Part shown: one piece after another, positions 16,882 through 26,013 of the stretch
Position numbering within the stretch: position 1 is the first letter of the stretch
Layout: each line of letters opens with the position of its first letter
Notes under the pieces: model-generated
Databases searched by the model: none
What the model was told of the DNA's origin: nothing
Seen by the model: only the letters and a program-made list of their open reading frames with translations
DNA from: Flagellimonas sp. HMM57
GTDB taxonomy: Bacteria > Bacteroidota > Bacteroidia > Flavobacteriales > Flavobacteriaceae
NCBI RefSeq assembly: GCF_021390175.1
Contig: NZ_CP090004.1
Span: forward strand, 1,736,001-1,800,000
Length of the DNA: 64,000 nt
Reading direction: 5' to 3'
Program-made: the position numbers and the translations under genes

Positions 16882-19800
16882 ATGAAAATTACTTCAACTG
16901 GGAGGTCGTCCGGCTATGGACAAAACTTCCTACTGTATGTTATGAGAACATTCATTTTTCTTTGCTGCTCAATTAGTTTTGCTTTAAGCACTAATAAAAG
17001 TTTTGCGCAAAATGCAGATATAGCCATAAAGAAAGATAGAACACTAAATGTAAAACAAGCGTTTAAACTGATAAATAAACAGACCGACTACAAGTTTATT
17101 TACAGAAGTGATTTGCTGAAAAATGCACCCGAACTCTTTCTGGAAAAGGGAACCATTAAAGCAAAAATCCTATTGGATAGATTTTTAGGACCAATAAATT
17201 TTACTTACGCCTTCACCGATAATAACACAATTGTGGTGAAGAGAATGCCGGCTACTCCTATAATAAAGGATTCCGATGAAGAAATGCAACAGCAAGTTTC
17301 AGGTAGCGTAGTGGATGGGGCTGGAGTTCCCTTACCGGGAGCTACAATAATAGTTAAAGGGACCACAAATGGAACACAGACCGATTTTGATGGTAATTTT
17401 TCTATCGAGGTAGCGGATTCCAACGCTGTTTTGGTGATATCTTATGTTGGCTTCAAAGCTCAAGAGATTGTTGTTGGCGATCAAGCCCAAATAAATGTAA
17501 AGCTTCAAGAAGACTCTTCCCAATTAGATGAGGTTGTAGTAGTTGGTTACGGTACTGTGAGAAAAGCAGATGTGACGGCAGCAATCACTTCAGTTGCTGG
17601 CGATGAAGTAAATATTACCAAAGAGAGTAACCCTTTAGATGCCTTGGCCGGTAAGGCTGCAGGGGTAGATATACGGTTTACGACCAATGCGCCAGGCACC
17701 TCGCCCGAAGTATTGATCAGAGGACGAAGTTCTTTGAGTTTTTCAAATGACCCATTGTTTGTGGTTGACGGAATTCCCGTTTCTTCAGGTCTTGCAGATT
17801 TTAATCCAAACGATATTGAGTCCATTGATGTATTGAAAGATGCATCTGCTACGGCAATTTATGGGGCAAGAGGGGCCAATGGTGTTGTACTTATCACCAC
17901 TAAGCGTGGTAAAGTGGGCAGGACGGAAATCAGTTATGATGCATATTACGGATTTTCGGAACCCTTTGAAAGAATACCAATGATGAATGCCCAACAATGG
18001 AGTCAATTACGTCTGGAATCATTGCGTACAGTGGCAGAAAGAAATGGAGACCCGGGACCATCTTTGGAAGAAGGTCTGTTTGCTCCACAATTAGAGGCTT
18101 TCAATGCTGGAATAGATACTGACTGGCAAGATCTTTTGCTGCAAAGCGGTTTGCAACAAAATCATCAAATCGGTGTTTTGGGTGGTACGGAAAAAGTACG
18201 CTATAATGTGTCAATGAACTATTTTGAACAAGAGGGAATAATCCAAGGATCGGCATTTGAGCGTTTGACCTTAAGAACCAATATTGATGTCAATGCAACT
18301 GAAAGATTAAAACTGGGCCTCTCACAACAAGTGGCTTTTTCTGATCGTGAGAACAGGAGGCATGGATCTTTAATTAATGTTATCTTTCAAAGTTTGCCTC
18401 TAGTCAGACCCTTTGAAGAAGATGGTACTACACCCACGACAGATCCATTGGGAGATGGTAATTACTGGAATCCTTTAAACGATTTGGTAGATGGAAACTA
18501 TATAGACAACGATAGATTTTTCAATTATTTTGCTAATATTTTCGCCTCATACCAGCTTTCAGATAGTTTTAAATTTACCTTTAACTTCGGTCCTGAACTT
18601 CGATTTGAGCGTAGTAATGATTGGCGTAGTTCGCAAAGTACAGTAGGTAGAGGAGGTGAGAATAGGGCTAGGAAATTCAATAAGGCCACGACATCATACA
18701 ACATTGATAATATTTTCGATTATAAAAAAACGTTCAATGACAAACATCGCTTGGATGCTACCGTGTTTTTCAACGTTCAGGATATTCAAGAGGAAGAGAC
18801 CAGTGCCGAGGTCAGAGGAGTGCAGGCAGAAAGCTTTACGTTTAACAATCTAAGTGATTCTTCGGCAGAGAATAGGAGTGTTGACAGCAAGTTGGAACGG
18901 GAAAGATGGACTTCTATCGGAGGGCGTTTCTCTTATACGTACAAAAATAAGTATATCCTTGGGGCCTCTGCAAGATACGATGCATCCAACAAGCTGGCAC
19001 CAGGTAATAAATGGGCTTTTTTCCCCGGTGTTTCGGGGGCATGGGTAATTAGCCAAGAAGATTTTCTATCGAATTCAAAAACAATAAATTTTTTAAAGGT
19101 TAGGGTGGGTTATGGTACCTCTGGTCGTAATACAATACCTGCTTTTAGCACACAGGGAACAATAACAAGAACCGAAGGCTCTTTCGATGACGTACCTGCG
19201 TTTGGATTTAGGCCTGATGAAATTGCCAACCCTGATCTTACATGGGAGATTACCTCTTCTCTTAATGCCGGACTTGATTTTGGGTTCTTTAATAACAGGG
19301 TTTCAGGAACGTTCGATTATTACAATGGCAAGACAACAGACCTTCTTTTAAACCAAAGGCTTCCAAGTACATCAGGTTTTACAGAAGTACTTCGTAATGT
19401 TGGAGAGACACAGAACAAAGGGTTTGAAATCACCTTGAATACGGTTAATGTGAAAGGAAAAGATTTTTCATGGTCCACCAACTTTAACTTCTCTCAGAAT
19501 AGAAGCACTATTGCAGCTCTAGCTGATGGCAATACTGAAGATATTGGTAACCGTTGGTTTGTTGGGGAACAACAATCGGTCTACTTTGATCGTGTTTTTG
19601 ATGGCATATGGCAATTGGATGAAGCTGAAGAAGCAGAGTCCTTTGGTAGAGAGGTTGGGCAGATCAAGTTGGCAGACTTGAATGAAGATGGTCAGATAAA
19701 TGACGATGACCGTAGAATTGTTGGTTTTCGAGATCCCCAATGGACAGCAGGCCTTACCAACACCATAAACTTCAAAGGATTTGATTTCTCTGTTGTTGCT

Positions 19801-20223
19801 CTTACCAGACAAGGCCATACCATTCGTCAACGTGCGTTGTTTGCGAACAATTCGTTGGTTGGAAGGAGCAATAATGTTCTAGTTGATTATTGGACGCCAG
19901 AAAACCCTAGCAACAGTTTTCCAAGACCTGACGATGATCGGCAAGGGCCCAGGGACGAAGGCGCTTCAAATTACTTTGACGGATCTTACATAAGAATTCG
20001 AAATATTACTTTGGGATATAGCTTTAATGAGATATTCTTAAATACAATAGGCTTACAAAAATTAAGATTTTATGTAACCGCACAAAACCCATTTCTATTT
20101 AGATCTGATGACCGCTTAATTGATGGGGTAGATCCTGATGTTGCTGATGGAGGTACTGACGATACTGATGAATGGCTGCCAAGTCCCCGTACTATTTTAT
20201 TTGGTTTAAGTACTACTTTTTAA
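16882..20223 (+). CDS. susC: SusC-like TonB-dependent receptor with STN domain
   Basis: This 1113-residue outer-membrane glycan importer has a long signal sequence to about residue 42 (KSFAQ). An STN signalling domain follows (about 53-118, VKQAFKLINKQTDYKFIYRS), then a carboxypeptidase-regulatory-like repeat (about 138-212, SGSVVDGAGVPLPGATIIVKG), a plug domain starting at LDEVVVVGYGTVRKADVTAA (about 214-233), and a 22-strand barrel to the terminal aromatic residue. The STN domain means it both transports and signals to FecR. It is followed by susD at 13 bases, the canonical pair. Family knowledge: together they form a pedal-bin importer for oligosaccharides. The substrate must be inferred from the following enzymes. 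The gene symbol is by family. Confidence 0.96.
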   Translation: MKITSTGRSSGYGQNFLLYVMRTFIFLCCSISFALSTNKSFAQNADIAIKKDRTLNVKQAFKLINKQTDYKFIYRSDLLKNAPELFLEKGTIKAKILLDRFLGPINFTYAFTDNNTIVVKRMPATPIIKDSDEEMQQQVSGSVVDGAGVPLPGATIIVKGTTNGTQTDFDGNFSIEVADSNAVLVISYVGFKAQEIVVGDQAQINVKLQEDSSQLDEVVVVGYGTVRKADVTAAITSVAGDEVNITKESNPLDALAGKAAGVDIRFTTNAPGTSPEVLIRGRSSLSFSNDPLFVVDGIPVSSGLADFNPNDIESIDVLKDASATAIYGARGANGVVLITTKRGKVGRTEISYDAYYGFSEPFERIPMMNAQQWSQLRLESLRTVAERNGDPGPSLEEGLFAPQLEAFNAGIDTDWQDLLLQSGLQQNHQIGVLGGTEKVRYNVSMNYFEQEGIIQGSAFERLTLRTNIDVNATERLKLGLSQQVAFSDRENRRHGSLINVIFQSLPLVRPFEEDGTTPTTDPLGDGNYWNPLNDLVDGNYIDNDRFFNYFANIFASYQLSDSFKFTFNFGPELRFERSNDWRSSQSTVGRGGENRARKFNKATTSYNIDNIFDYKKTFNDKHRLDATVFFNVQDIQEEETSAEVRGVQAESFTFNNLSDSSAENRSVDSKLERERWTSIGGRFSYTYKNKYILGASARYDASNKLAPGNKWAFFPGVSGAWVISQEDFLSNSKTINFLKVRVGYGTSGRNTIPAFSTQGTITRTEGSFDDVPAFGFRPDEIANPDLTWEITSSLNAGLDFGFFNNRVSGTFDYYNGKTTDLLLNQRLPSTSGFTEVLRNVGETQNKGFEITLNTVNVKGKDFSWSTNFNFSQNRSTIAALADGNTEDIGNRWFVGEQQSVYFDRVFDGIWQLDEAEEAESFGREVGQIKLADLNEDGQINDDDRRIVGFRDPQWTAGLTNTINFKGFDFSVVALTRQGHTIRQRALFANNSLVGRSNNVLVDYWTPENPSNSFPRPDDDRQGPRDEGASNYFDGSYIRIRNITLGYSFNEIFLNTIGLQKLRFYVTAQNPFLFRSDDRLIDGVDPDVADGGTDDTDEWLPSPRTILFGLSTTF

Positions 20224-20236
20224 AAACAACTTTAAC

Positions 20237-21835
20237 ATGAAAACAATGAAATTTATAAAAACTATAGCGTTGATAGCGGCATTGGTCTTTATTTCGTGCG
20301 AAGAATACCTAGAAGAAGAGCTTACCGGAGAAGCAACTGGAGGTGTTTTCAATACAGCCGAAGGCATTGATTTTGCCCTGAATGGGGCTTATTCATCTTT
20401 TACTGAATTAATGGGTAACGGTAATAACAGGGAAGATGGCTGGACGTTGACCACGCTCGGTACCGATACCTTTCAAAATGGTTCAGATGGAGGGAATAAA
20501 AGATACAATAGATATGACGCAGACCTCAATGCAGATCACGGAGTGCTTATAGCAGCTTGGGATGATTTGTATCGTGGAATCAATACAGCAAATGTAGTCA
20601 TCGGACGTGCTCCTAATGTAATCGAAGATACAGATGAGTTAAACAACATTCTTGGACAGGCCCGTTTTTTACGAGGGTACTATTATTATTGGTTGGTTCG
20701 TCAATGGGGTCCCGTACATTTAACGACAGAAGAAACTTCAGGAGTAGAAACCGAGGCCAATAGAACTCCAGTTTCCGAAATCTATGCTCAGATTATTGCC
20801 GATTTACAATTTGCCATAGATAATCTTCCAGAAATGCAAAGTGATCGTGGGCGTATTACTTCGTGGGCTGCCAAGACAGCTATGGCAGAAGTCCATTTAA
20901 CCAATGGGGATTATGATTTGGCTGCAGAATTTGCCGAAGATGTCATCGACAATGGTCCTTTCTCATTGGTTAAGCCGTTTTCTGATTTATGGAAATTGGA
21001 AAATCATGATGATAATTCTGAAGTCATTTATTCTGTGCAATTTGCTGCGGATCGTTTATTTGACGCTACGGGAAACCCTGCACATCTGTTCTTTTTAATG
21101 GAATATGATAGAAGAAACGGTATGAGAAGAGATTTGCAGAATGGGAGACCATTTAAGAGATTCAAACCAACAAGTTACTTGTTAGAACTTTTTGACGATG
21201 AAGATCAACGTTATGATGGAACTTTCAGGAGTGTTTGGTTTGCAAATAACCCCGACAATTTACCAGATGGGCTTGCTATTGGAGATACAGCGGTTTATCT
21301 GCCCAGAATTGCTTTGTCGCCAGAGGAAAAGGAAGTGAGACCTTTTGCCAACGAAATTTATAATAGGGATGAACTTACTGAAAGAATCTACCCTTCAGTG
21401 AAAAAATGGGAGCAGCCCAATAGAATAGATGTCAATTCAGATTCGGGCGATCGCGACTTCATTGTGTATAGATATGCTGATGTCCTGTTAATTGCTGCGG
21501 AGGCAAATGCTTTAAAAGCTTCACCTGATCAAACCAAGGCGCTACAATACCTGAATGAAGTACGTATGCGGGCCTATAATGTTGACAATGTTGGAGCATT
21601 GCCCTCTATTGATGCGGTTGATGTTGATGTGATTTTAGAAGAAAGAGCAAAAGAATTTGTTGCAGAAGGAAAGCGATGGTTTGATTTGGTACGAACTGGT
21701 AAATTGGTGGAACGTGTAAGACTACATAATCCGGGAGGCGCATCTAACATACAGGATTTTCATGTCTTGCGTCCCATCCCATTGACACAGATAGATAGAA
21801 CATCGAATGATTACCCCCAAAATCAAGGTTATTAA
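20237..21835 (+). CDS. susD: SusD/RagB-like surface glycan-binding lipoprotein
   Basis: This 532-residue lipoprotein has a lipobox (AALVFISC, Cys21) followed by acidic residues EEYLEEE, the export signal used for surface lipoproteins in this phylum. TPR-like helices follow (QARFLRGYYYYWLVRQWGP, TSWAAKTAMAEVHL), ending with the SusD C-terminal block VILEERAKEFVAEGKRWFDL and LRPIPLTQIDRTSNDYPQNQGY. It caps the SusC barrel and binds the incoming glycan. Two starts are possible, 20237 or 20246; both retain the signal peptide. It is followed by a strong hairpin. Confidence 0.96.
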   Translation: MKTMKFIKTIALIAALVFISCEEYLEEELTGEATGGVFNTAEGIDFALNGAYSSFTELMGNGNNREDGWTLTTLGTDTFQNGSDGGNKRYNRYDADLNADHGVLIAAWDDLYRGINTANVVIGRAPNVIEDTDELNNILGQARFLRGYYYYWLVRQWGPVHLTTEETSGVETEANRTPVSEIYAQIIADLQFAIDNLPEMQSDRGRITSWAAKTAMAEVHLTNGDYDLAAEFAEDVIDNGPFSLVKPFSDLWKLENHDDNSEVIYSVQFAADRLFDATGNPAHLFFLMEYDRRNGMRRDLQNGRPFKRFKPTSYLLELFDDEDQRYDGTFRSVWFANNPDNLPDGLAIGDTAVYLPRIALSPEEKEVRPFANEIYNRDELTERIYPSVKKWEQPNRIDVNSDSGDRDFIVYRYADVLLIAAEANALKASPDQTKALQYLNEVRMRAYNVDNVGALPSIDAVDVDVILEERAKEFVAEGKRWFDLVRTGKLVERVRLHNPGGASNIQDFHVLRPIPLTQIDRTSNDYPQNQGY

Positions 21836-21880
21836 AAATAGTTTTGAGTTAGTTTAGTTTGAATTTAGTTTTTATTCAAG

Positions 21881-21910
21881 AACCCTTCCCTTTTGATGGG
21901 GGGAAGGGTT
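21881..21910 (+). terminator. Hairpin terminator or attenuator after susD
   Basis: AACCCTTCCC (21881-21890) pairs perfectly with GGGAAGGGTT (21901-21910), leaving a 10-base loop and a short TTA tail. It lies 45 bases after the susD stop and before the first hydrolase gene, so it probably lowers read-through from susCD into the enzyme operon. The weak T tract suggests partial termination. Confidence 0.75.
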
Positions 21911-22022
21911 TTATCGCTCTAAAATAACTATATCTGCAATCAATGCACAGAAATCTATTGGTCTGGTTTTCAAGTCCAATATGTAAGATTCCCTATCGGA
22001 AATATGAAAAATGAGTTGTACT

Positions 22023-23750
22023 ATGTATTTGAAATCAATACAAAAGTTGATTGCGAATAGTTTATTGCTTAGGCAAGAGCTGGTCGTATTAACAATATTT
22101 ATCGGTACACATGGATACTGCCAAAGCACTAAGGTGTATTCCAATCCTGTGATTCAAGGGGATTGGAGCGACCCTGGGGTGGTACGTGTTGGTGAAGATT
22201 ACTATACGGTCCGTTCAACTTTTGGATGGATGCCGGGTTTACATATTGCCCATTCAAAAGATTTGGTACACTGGGAATATCTTGGGTTTGCCGATGTGGC
22301 AAATGCTTCAAATATGCCAAGTGGCATTACGGATGCTGGTGTTTGGGGTTCCGATATCGGCTATAATCCCCACACAAAAACGTTTCTGGTATATGCTCCC
22401 GTAAGGGATGATATTCAGGTTTTTTACGCTAAAGATCCAGCTGGGCCATATACAGATGGAGGTGTCGTGACCAAAGGGTATGACCCAGGTTTTTTTGTGG
22501 ACGATGATGGTAGCATGTATCTGACCAAAACGGGGGGCAATATCTACAAATTGACTTCGGATGGATTGCGAATCGATGGCCCTCCCATAGCAGAAGTTTC
22601 AGGAGGAGAAGGTCCAGAGATTTTCAAACGTAACGGCTATTACTACTATCTGATTTCACCGGGAGGCACCCGGCCGTATCAACATCATAAAATAATGAGT
22701 TATCGGGCGAAGTATTTATCGGGACCTTGGGAAGAAGATCCAAACAACCCCGTCATGTATGCACCACATACCACGAACGCAAAACTGCAGGGGCCGGGAC
22801 ACGGAGAGGTATTCCAAACCCAAAATGGAGAATGGTATTTGACGTATCATGCCTATGAACTTTCACACTACAGTCTTGGACGCCAAACATGTTTGGAACC
22901 CGTAATATGGTCAGAAGATGGCTGGTGGAAGCCAAAGAACAAAAAAGTCCCAAGTGAACAAAATGCTTTTCCATCGCTACAACCCGTAAAGCATGAACTT
23001 CAGGATTCCGATGATTTCAACGCTCCTATTTTAGGAAAACAATGGTTTTTTCATACCAAACCAGATTATAGTGGTAAATCGTGGAGCCTCAATGAAAACC
23101 CAGGATATCTTCGAATAAAAACACAACAAGGTGATATAGGCTCGCAAAACGTGAGGAAAGGATTGTTTCTACAACGCGTAATCCGGAAAAAATTTGATAT
23201 CACTTCAACAGTAACTTTTGATGCCACTGAAAATGGTGAGGCAGCGGGAATTCACCTTTACCATGATCCCAATAGGAGTATCTGGCTCACTTCTACATAT
23301 GCTGATGGCAAAAAGGTCATTGAAATAGGCTACTACGACAAATTATTTCCATCCCATTTGAATCCTGGAACCTTAAAAGATCCAGAAATACATAAGATTT
23401 TGAGTACCATCCCTGCTACCAAAAAAATAGTAAAACACATTGAAAACAACTATGGTAATACCGTCCATTTAAAGATGAGCATTGATGGAAATGAAACGGT
23501 ATCCTTTGCAGTTAGTGGAAATGGAAAGACTTGGAAAACCTTGGGCTCATCAATTTATTTTGGTGATTCGTGGCATTATGTTAGACAAGGAAAAGCCCGG
23601 GGAGTTCCCGATTTAGGCTGGGTCGGTGTTGGGAGGCAAAATGTCTGGACAGGAACAGTTATGGGAGTATTTGCCTGCGGCGGTAGTTCGACCCTATCAA
23701 AAAATGCTGATTTTCAAAAGTTTACTGTTATCAACAAAGATTTGCCATGA
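22023..23750 (+). CDS. GH43 glycoside hydrolase (beta-xylosidase/alpha-arabinofuranosidase type)
   Basis: The product is 575 residues from ATG 22023, chosen because it gives a clean signal peptide; an ATG at 22011 adds 4 residues. The GH43 five-blade propeller triad is visible: base Asp in GDWSDPGVV (about residue 50), the pKa modulator in GYDPGFFVDDD (about 155), and acid Glu in GGEGPEIF (about 198). The C-terminal 240 residues have a concanavalin-like beta-sandwich (GKQWFFHTKPDYSGKSWSL to GVPDLGWVGVGR), the common GH43 accessory domain. It likely removes terminal xylose or arabinose. It is the first gene of an eight-gene run with spacings of 11-43 bases. Confidence 0.9.
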   Translation: MYLKSIQKLIANSLLLRQELVVLTIFIGTHGYCQSTKVYSNPVIQGDWSDPGVVRVGEDYYTVRSTFGWMPGLHIAHSKDLVHWEYLGFADVANASNMPSGITDAGVWGSDIGYNPHTKTFLVYAPVRDDIQVFYAKDPAGPYTDGGVVTKGYDPGFFVDDDGSMYLTKTGGNIYKLTSDGLRIDGPPIAEVSGGEGPEIFKRNGYYYYLISPGGTRPYQHHKIMSYRAKYLSGPWEEDPNNPVMYAPHTTNAKLQGPGHGEVFQTQNGEWYLTYHAYELSHYSLGRQTCLEPVIWSEDGWWKPKNKKVPSEQNAFPSLQPVKHELQDSDDFNAPILGKQWFFHTKPDYSGKSWSLNENPGYLRIKTQQGDIGSQNVRKGLFLQRVIRKKFDITSTVTFDATENGEAAGIHLYHDPNRSIWLTSTYADGKKVIEIGYYDKLFPSHLNPGTLKDPEIHKILSTIPATKKIVKHIENNYGNTVHLKMSIDGNETVSFAVSGNGKTWKTLGSSIYFGDSWHYVRQGKARGVPDLGWVGVGRQNVWTGTVMGVFACGGSSTLSKNADFQKFTVINKDLP

Positions 23751-23792
23751 AAAAAATAAAGCCATCATTTCAACAAAATTATTAATACAGTC

Positions 23793-25970
23793 ATGATTTT
23801 GAACATGTTTAAAAGTATACTAACCCTATTAGTACTTGCCAATGTCCTGTACTCATGCTCACAAGAAAATATCTTACAAGTGCATGATGGGGAATCAGGA
23901 ATTAACATATCCTTTAAGGGCATAGACAGGCTTACTGGATTAAAAGTTGCCGGCCCTGCATATGCCAATGAAAGTACGAATCCAATAGATGCAAAGATTG
24001 TTGGAGATTTTGTAGCGGTCAGATTAACCACAAAAGGAGATCCAATCAATGGTCCCGAAGAATTCTATGGTTCGTTTTTTGATTCGATTCCAGGATTTGA
24101 AAAGGGCATTACCTTGTGGAGATATAAACCTTGGAATGCTTGGACAAAACCAATATTGATCAATGGTCCCGATGAAATTGAAGATTGGGACGTGCAGTTT
24201 TTTTATTGGCGATATGATGATGGTCTGTACGGTTCTGTAATGCCCATGAGTGGTAACGGGTATCGAACTACGCTTGGAAAAAAAGATGGGAAATTTGGTG
24301 CTAAATCTACAAGTTTAGGACCACCGGAAGCAAATATGGATACCGTTCCGCAAATGCTTATCGGTTTTGGGGATGACCCGTATGAACTGTTCAGATTGCT
24401 TTATAAGACAGGAATAACTGAAATGGGTATGCCTGAAAATATGCAGGAAAAGAAACCCTATCCCGAAAGAATGGATTTTATTGGATGGTGTACTTGGAAT
24501 GCCTCGGATAACGGGAAACAACTAACGGAAGATTTTGTTGTAGAATCGGTCAAAACATTTACCGATAACGATTTTCCTTTGGGATGGGTCATGATCGATG
24601 ACGGGTGGTTCGACCACAAGAACAGAATGCTGAACTCCTTACGTCCTGATCCCGAGAAATTCCCGAAAGGGTTCACCGCTATGAACAAAAGATTAAAAGA
24701 AGAGTGCGGTATTGAAGAAATAGGAGTTTGGCATACGCTTAATGGGTATTGGAACGGCATCAATATTGACTCCGAACTTGGCGAAAAGTATAAGGATGAG
24801 TTATTTTCTTGGGAAACAAAACCATGGGCCGTACCATCGGATTCCCTGGATTCAAAAACCTATCATTTTATAAAACCCGATAGCCCTGCATTACCTGAAT
24901 TTTATCAGGAAATGCACCAATACTTCAAAGACGAAGGCTTTTCTTTTTTAAAAGTAGACAACCAGTTGGTCACAGAGCAAATGGCGCCTAAAAATTATCC
25001 TGTATTTACCTTAAGTAAAAAAATGCACAAAGCTCTCTACAATTCTGCTGATGAGTTTTTTGATGGTACCATAATCAACTGTATGAACATGACCGCAGAG
25101 GCATACCTAAACTTTGGAACTTCTGCTGTGGCAAGGTCAGTAGAAGATTATTTTCCTGCCGAAGAAGAAAGCGGTGTCGGCTACAAATTACCCTATGGAA
25201 ATGCTGCGGTTCATTTGGTAATGGGACTCTACAACTCGCTCTATTTTCAACACATGGTGTATCCCGATCTCGACATGTTCGAGTCATACAATCCAGATGG
25301 AGAATTTCATGCACTGGCCAGGGCAATGAATAACGGACCTGTTTATATTACGGATAAACCCGGAGAGCAGGATTTTGAAATTCTTCGAAGACTCTGCTAT
25401 TCCGATGGTCGGCTTATTCGTCCTTCCAAGGCTCTGACCCCAACACAGGATTGTTTGTTCCAAATTCAAGAAGCCAAACCGTTCAAGGCCTTTTCAATGA
25501 GTGGCAATGTAGGCTTATTGGGCGTCTGGAACATGGCCGATACTGATACTGTAGAGGGGCAAATTTCCGCCAATGATGTTTATGGTATCGATGGAGATGA
25601 ATTTATTGTTTATGAGTACTTCTCCAAAATGCATTGGAATCTAAAAAGGGATGATACTCTAGATGTTATGTTATCACGGATGCAGACACAATTATTTTTT
25701 ATAATCCCCGCCAAAGAAAACGTGGGGGTATTGGGATTGGTCGATAAATACAATGCCCCAGGAACCATTTTGGATACTAAAATCACTAAAAAATCCTTAA
25801 AGACTACCCTTGCCGACCATGGATTGTTCAGTGCCATTATCCCCAAGACGCCTAAAAGCGTTGAAGTGGACGGTTCTGTAGTGGGTTTCAACTTTGACGA
25901 CGAGCTATTGACCGTAGAAATTATCAAAGAAGATGAACGTAAAAACCATACTGTTGAGGTTCAATGGTAA
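23793..25970 (+). CDS. GH36 / raffinose-synthase (Sip1)-type alpha-galactosidase-like lipoprotein
   Basis: This 725-residue protein has a lipobox (LVLANVLYSC, Cys22). The central TIM barrel has GWCTWNASD (about 231-239), WVMIDDGWFDHKN, KFPKGFTAMNKRLKEECGI and GVWHTLNGYWNG. The probable nucleophile is D389 in FLKVDNQ, and the probable acid/base is D452 in SVEDYFP. This series matches the raffinose-synthase/seed-imbibition branch of GH36, which in bacteria is usually annotated as alpha-galactosidase or galactosyltransferase. The activity needs testing, because plant relatives are transferases. Start codon ATG 23793 or ATG 23805; both keep the leader. Confidence 0.85.
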   Translation: MILNMFKSILTLLVLANVLYSCSQENILQVHDGESGINISFKGIDRLTGLKVAGPAYANESTNPIDAKIVGDFVAVRLTTKGDPINGPEEFYGSFFDSIPGFEKGITLWRYKPWNAWTKPILINGPDEIEDWDVQFFYWRYDDGLYGSVMPMSGNGYRTTLGKKDGKFGAKSTSLGPPEANMDTVPQMLIGFGDDPYELFRLLYKTGITEMGMPENMQEKKPYPERMDFIGWCTWNASDNGKQLTEDFVVESVKTFTDNDFPLGWVMIDDGWFDHKNRMLNSLRPDPEKFPKGFTAMNKRLKEECGIEEIGVWHTLNGYWNGINIDSELGEKYKDELFSWETKPWAVPSDSLDSKTYHFIKPDSPALPEFYQEMHQYFKDEGFSFLKVDNQLVTEQMAPKNYPVFTLSKKMHKALYNSADEFFDGTIINCMNMTAEAYLNFGTSAVARSVEDYFPAEEESGVGYKLPYGNAAVHLVMGLYNSLYFQHMVYPDLDMFESYNPDGEFHALARAMNNGPVYITDKPGEQDFEILRRLCYSDGRLIRPSKALTPTQDCLFQIQEAKPFKAFSMSGNVGLLGVWNMADTDTVEGQISANDVYGIDGDEFIVYEYFSKMHWNLKRDDTLDVMLSRMQTQLFFIIPAKENVGVLGLVDKYNAPGTILDTKITKKSLKTTLADHGLFSAIIPKTPKSVEVDGSVVGFNFDDELLTVEIIKEDERKNHTVEVQW

Positions 25971-26013
25971 AAGAGAACATTTAAAATATGATTAAGAGGT
26001 TAAAACAAGAGCT

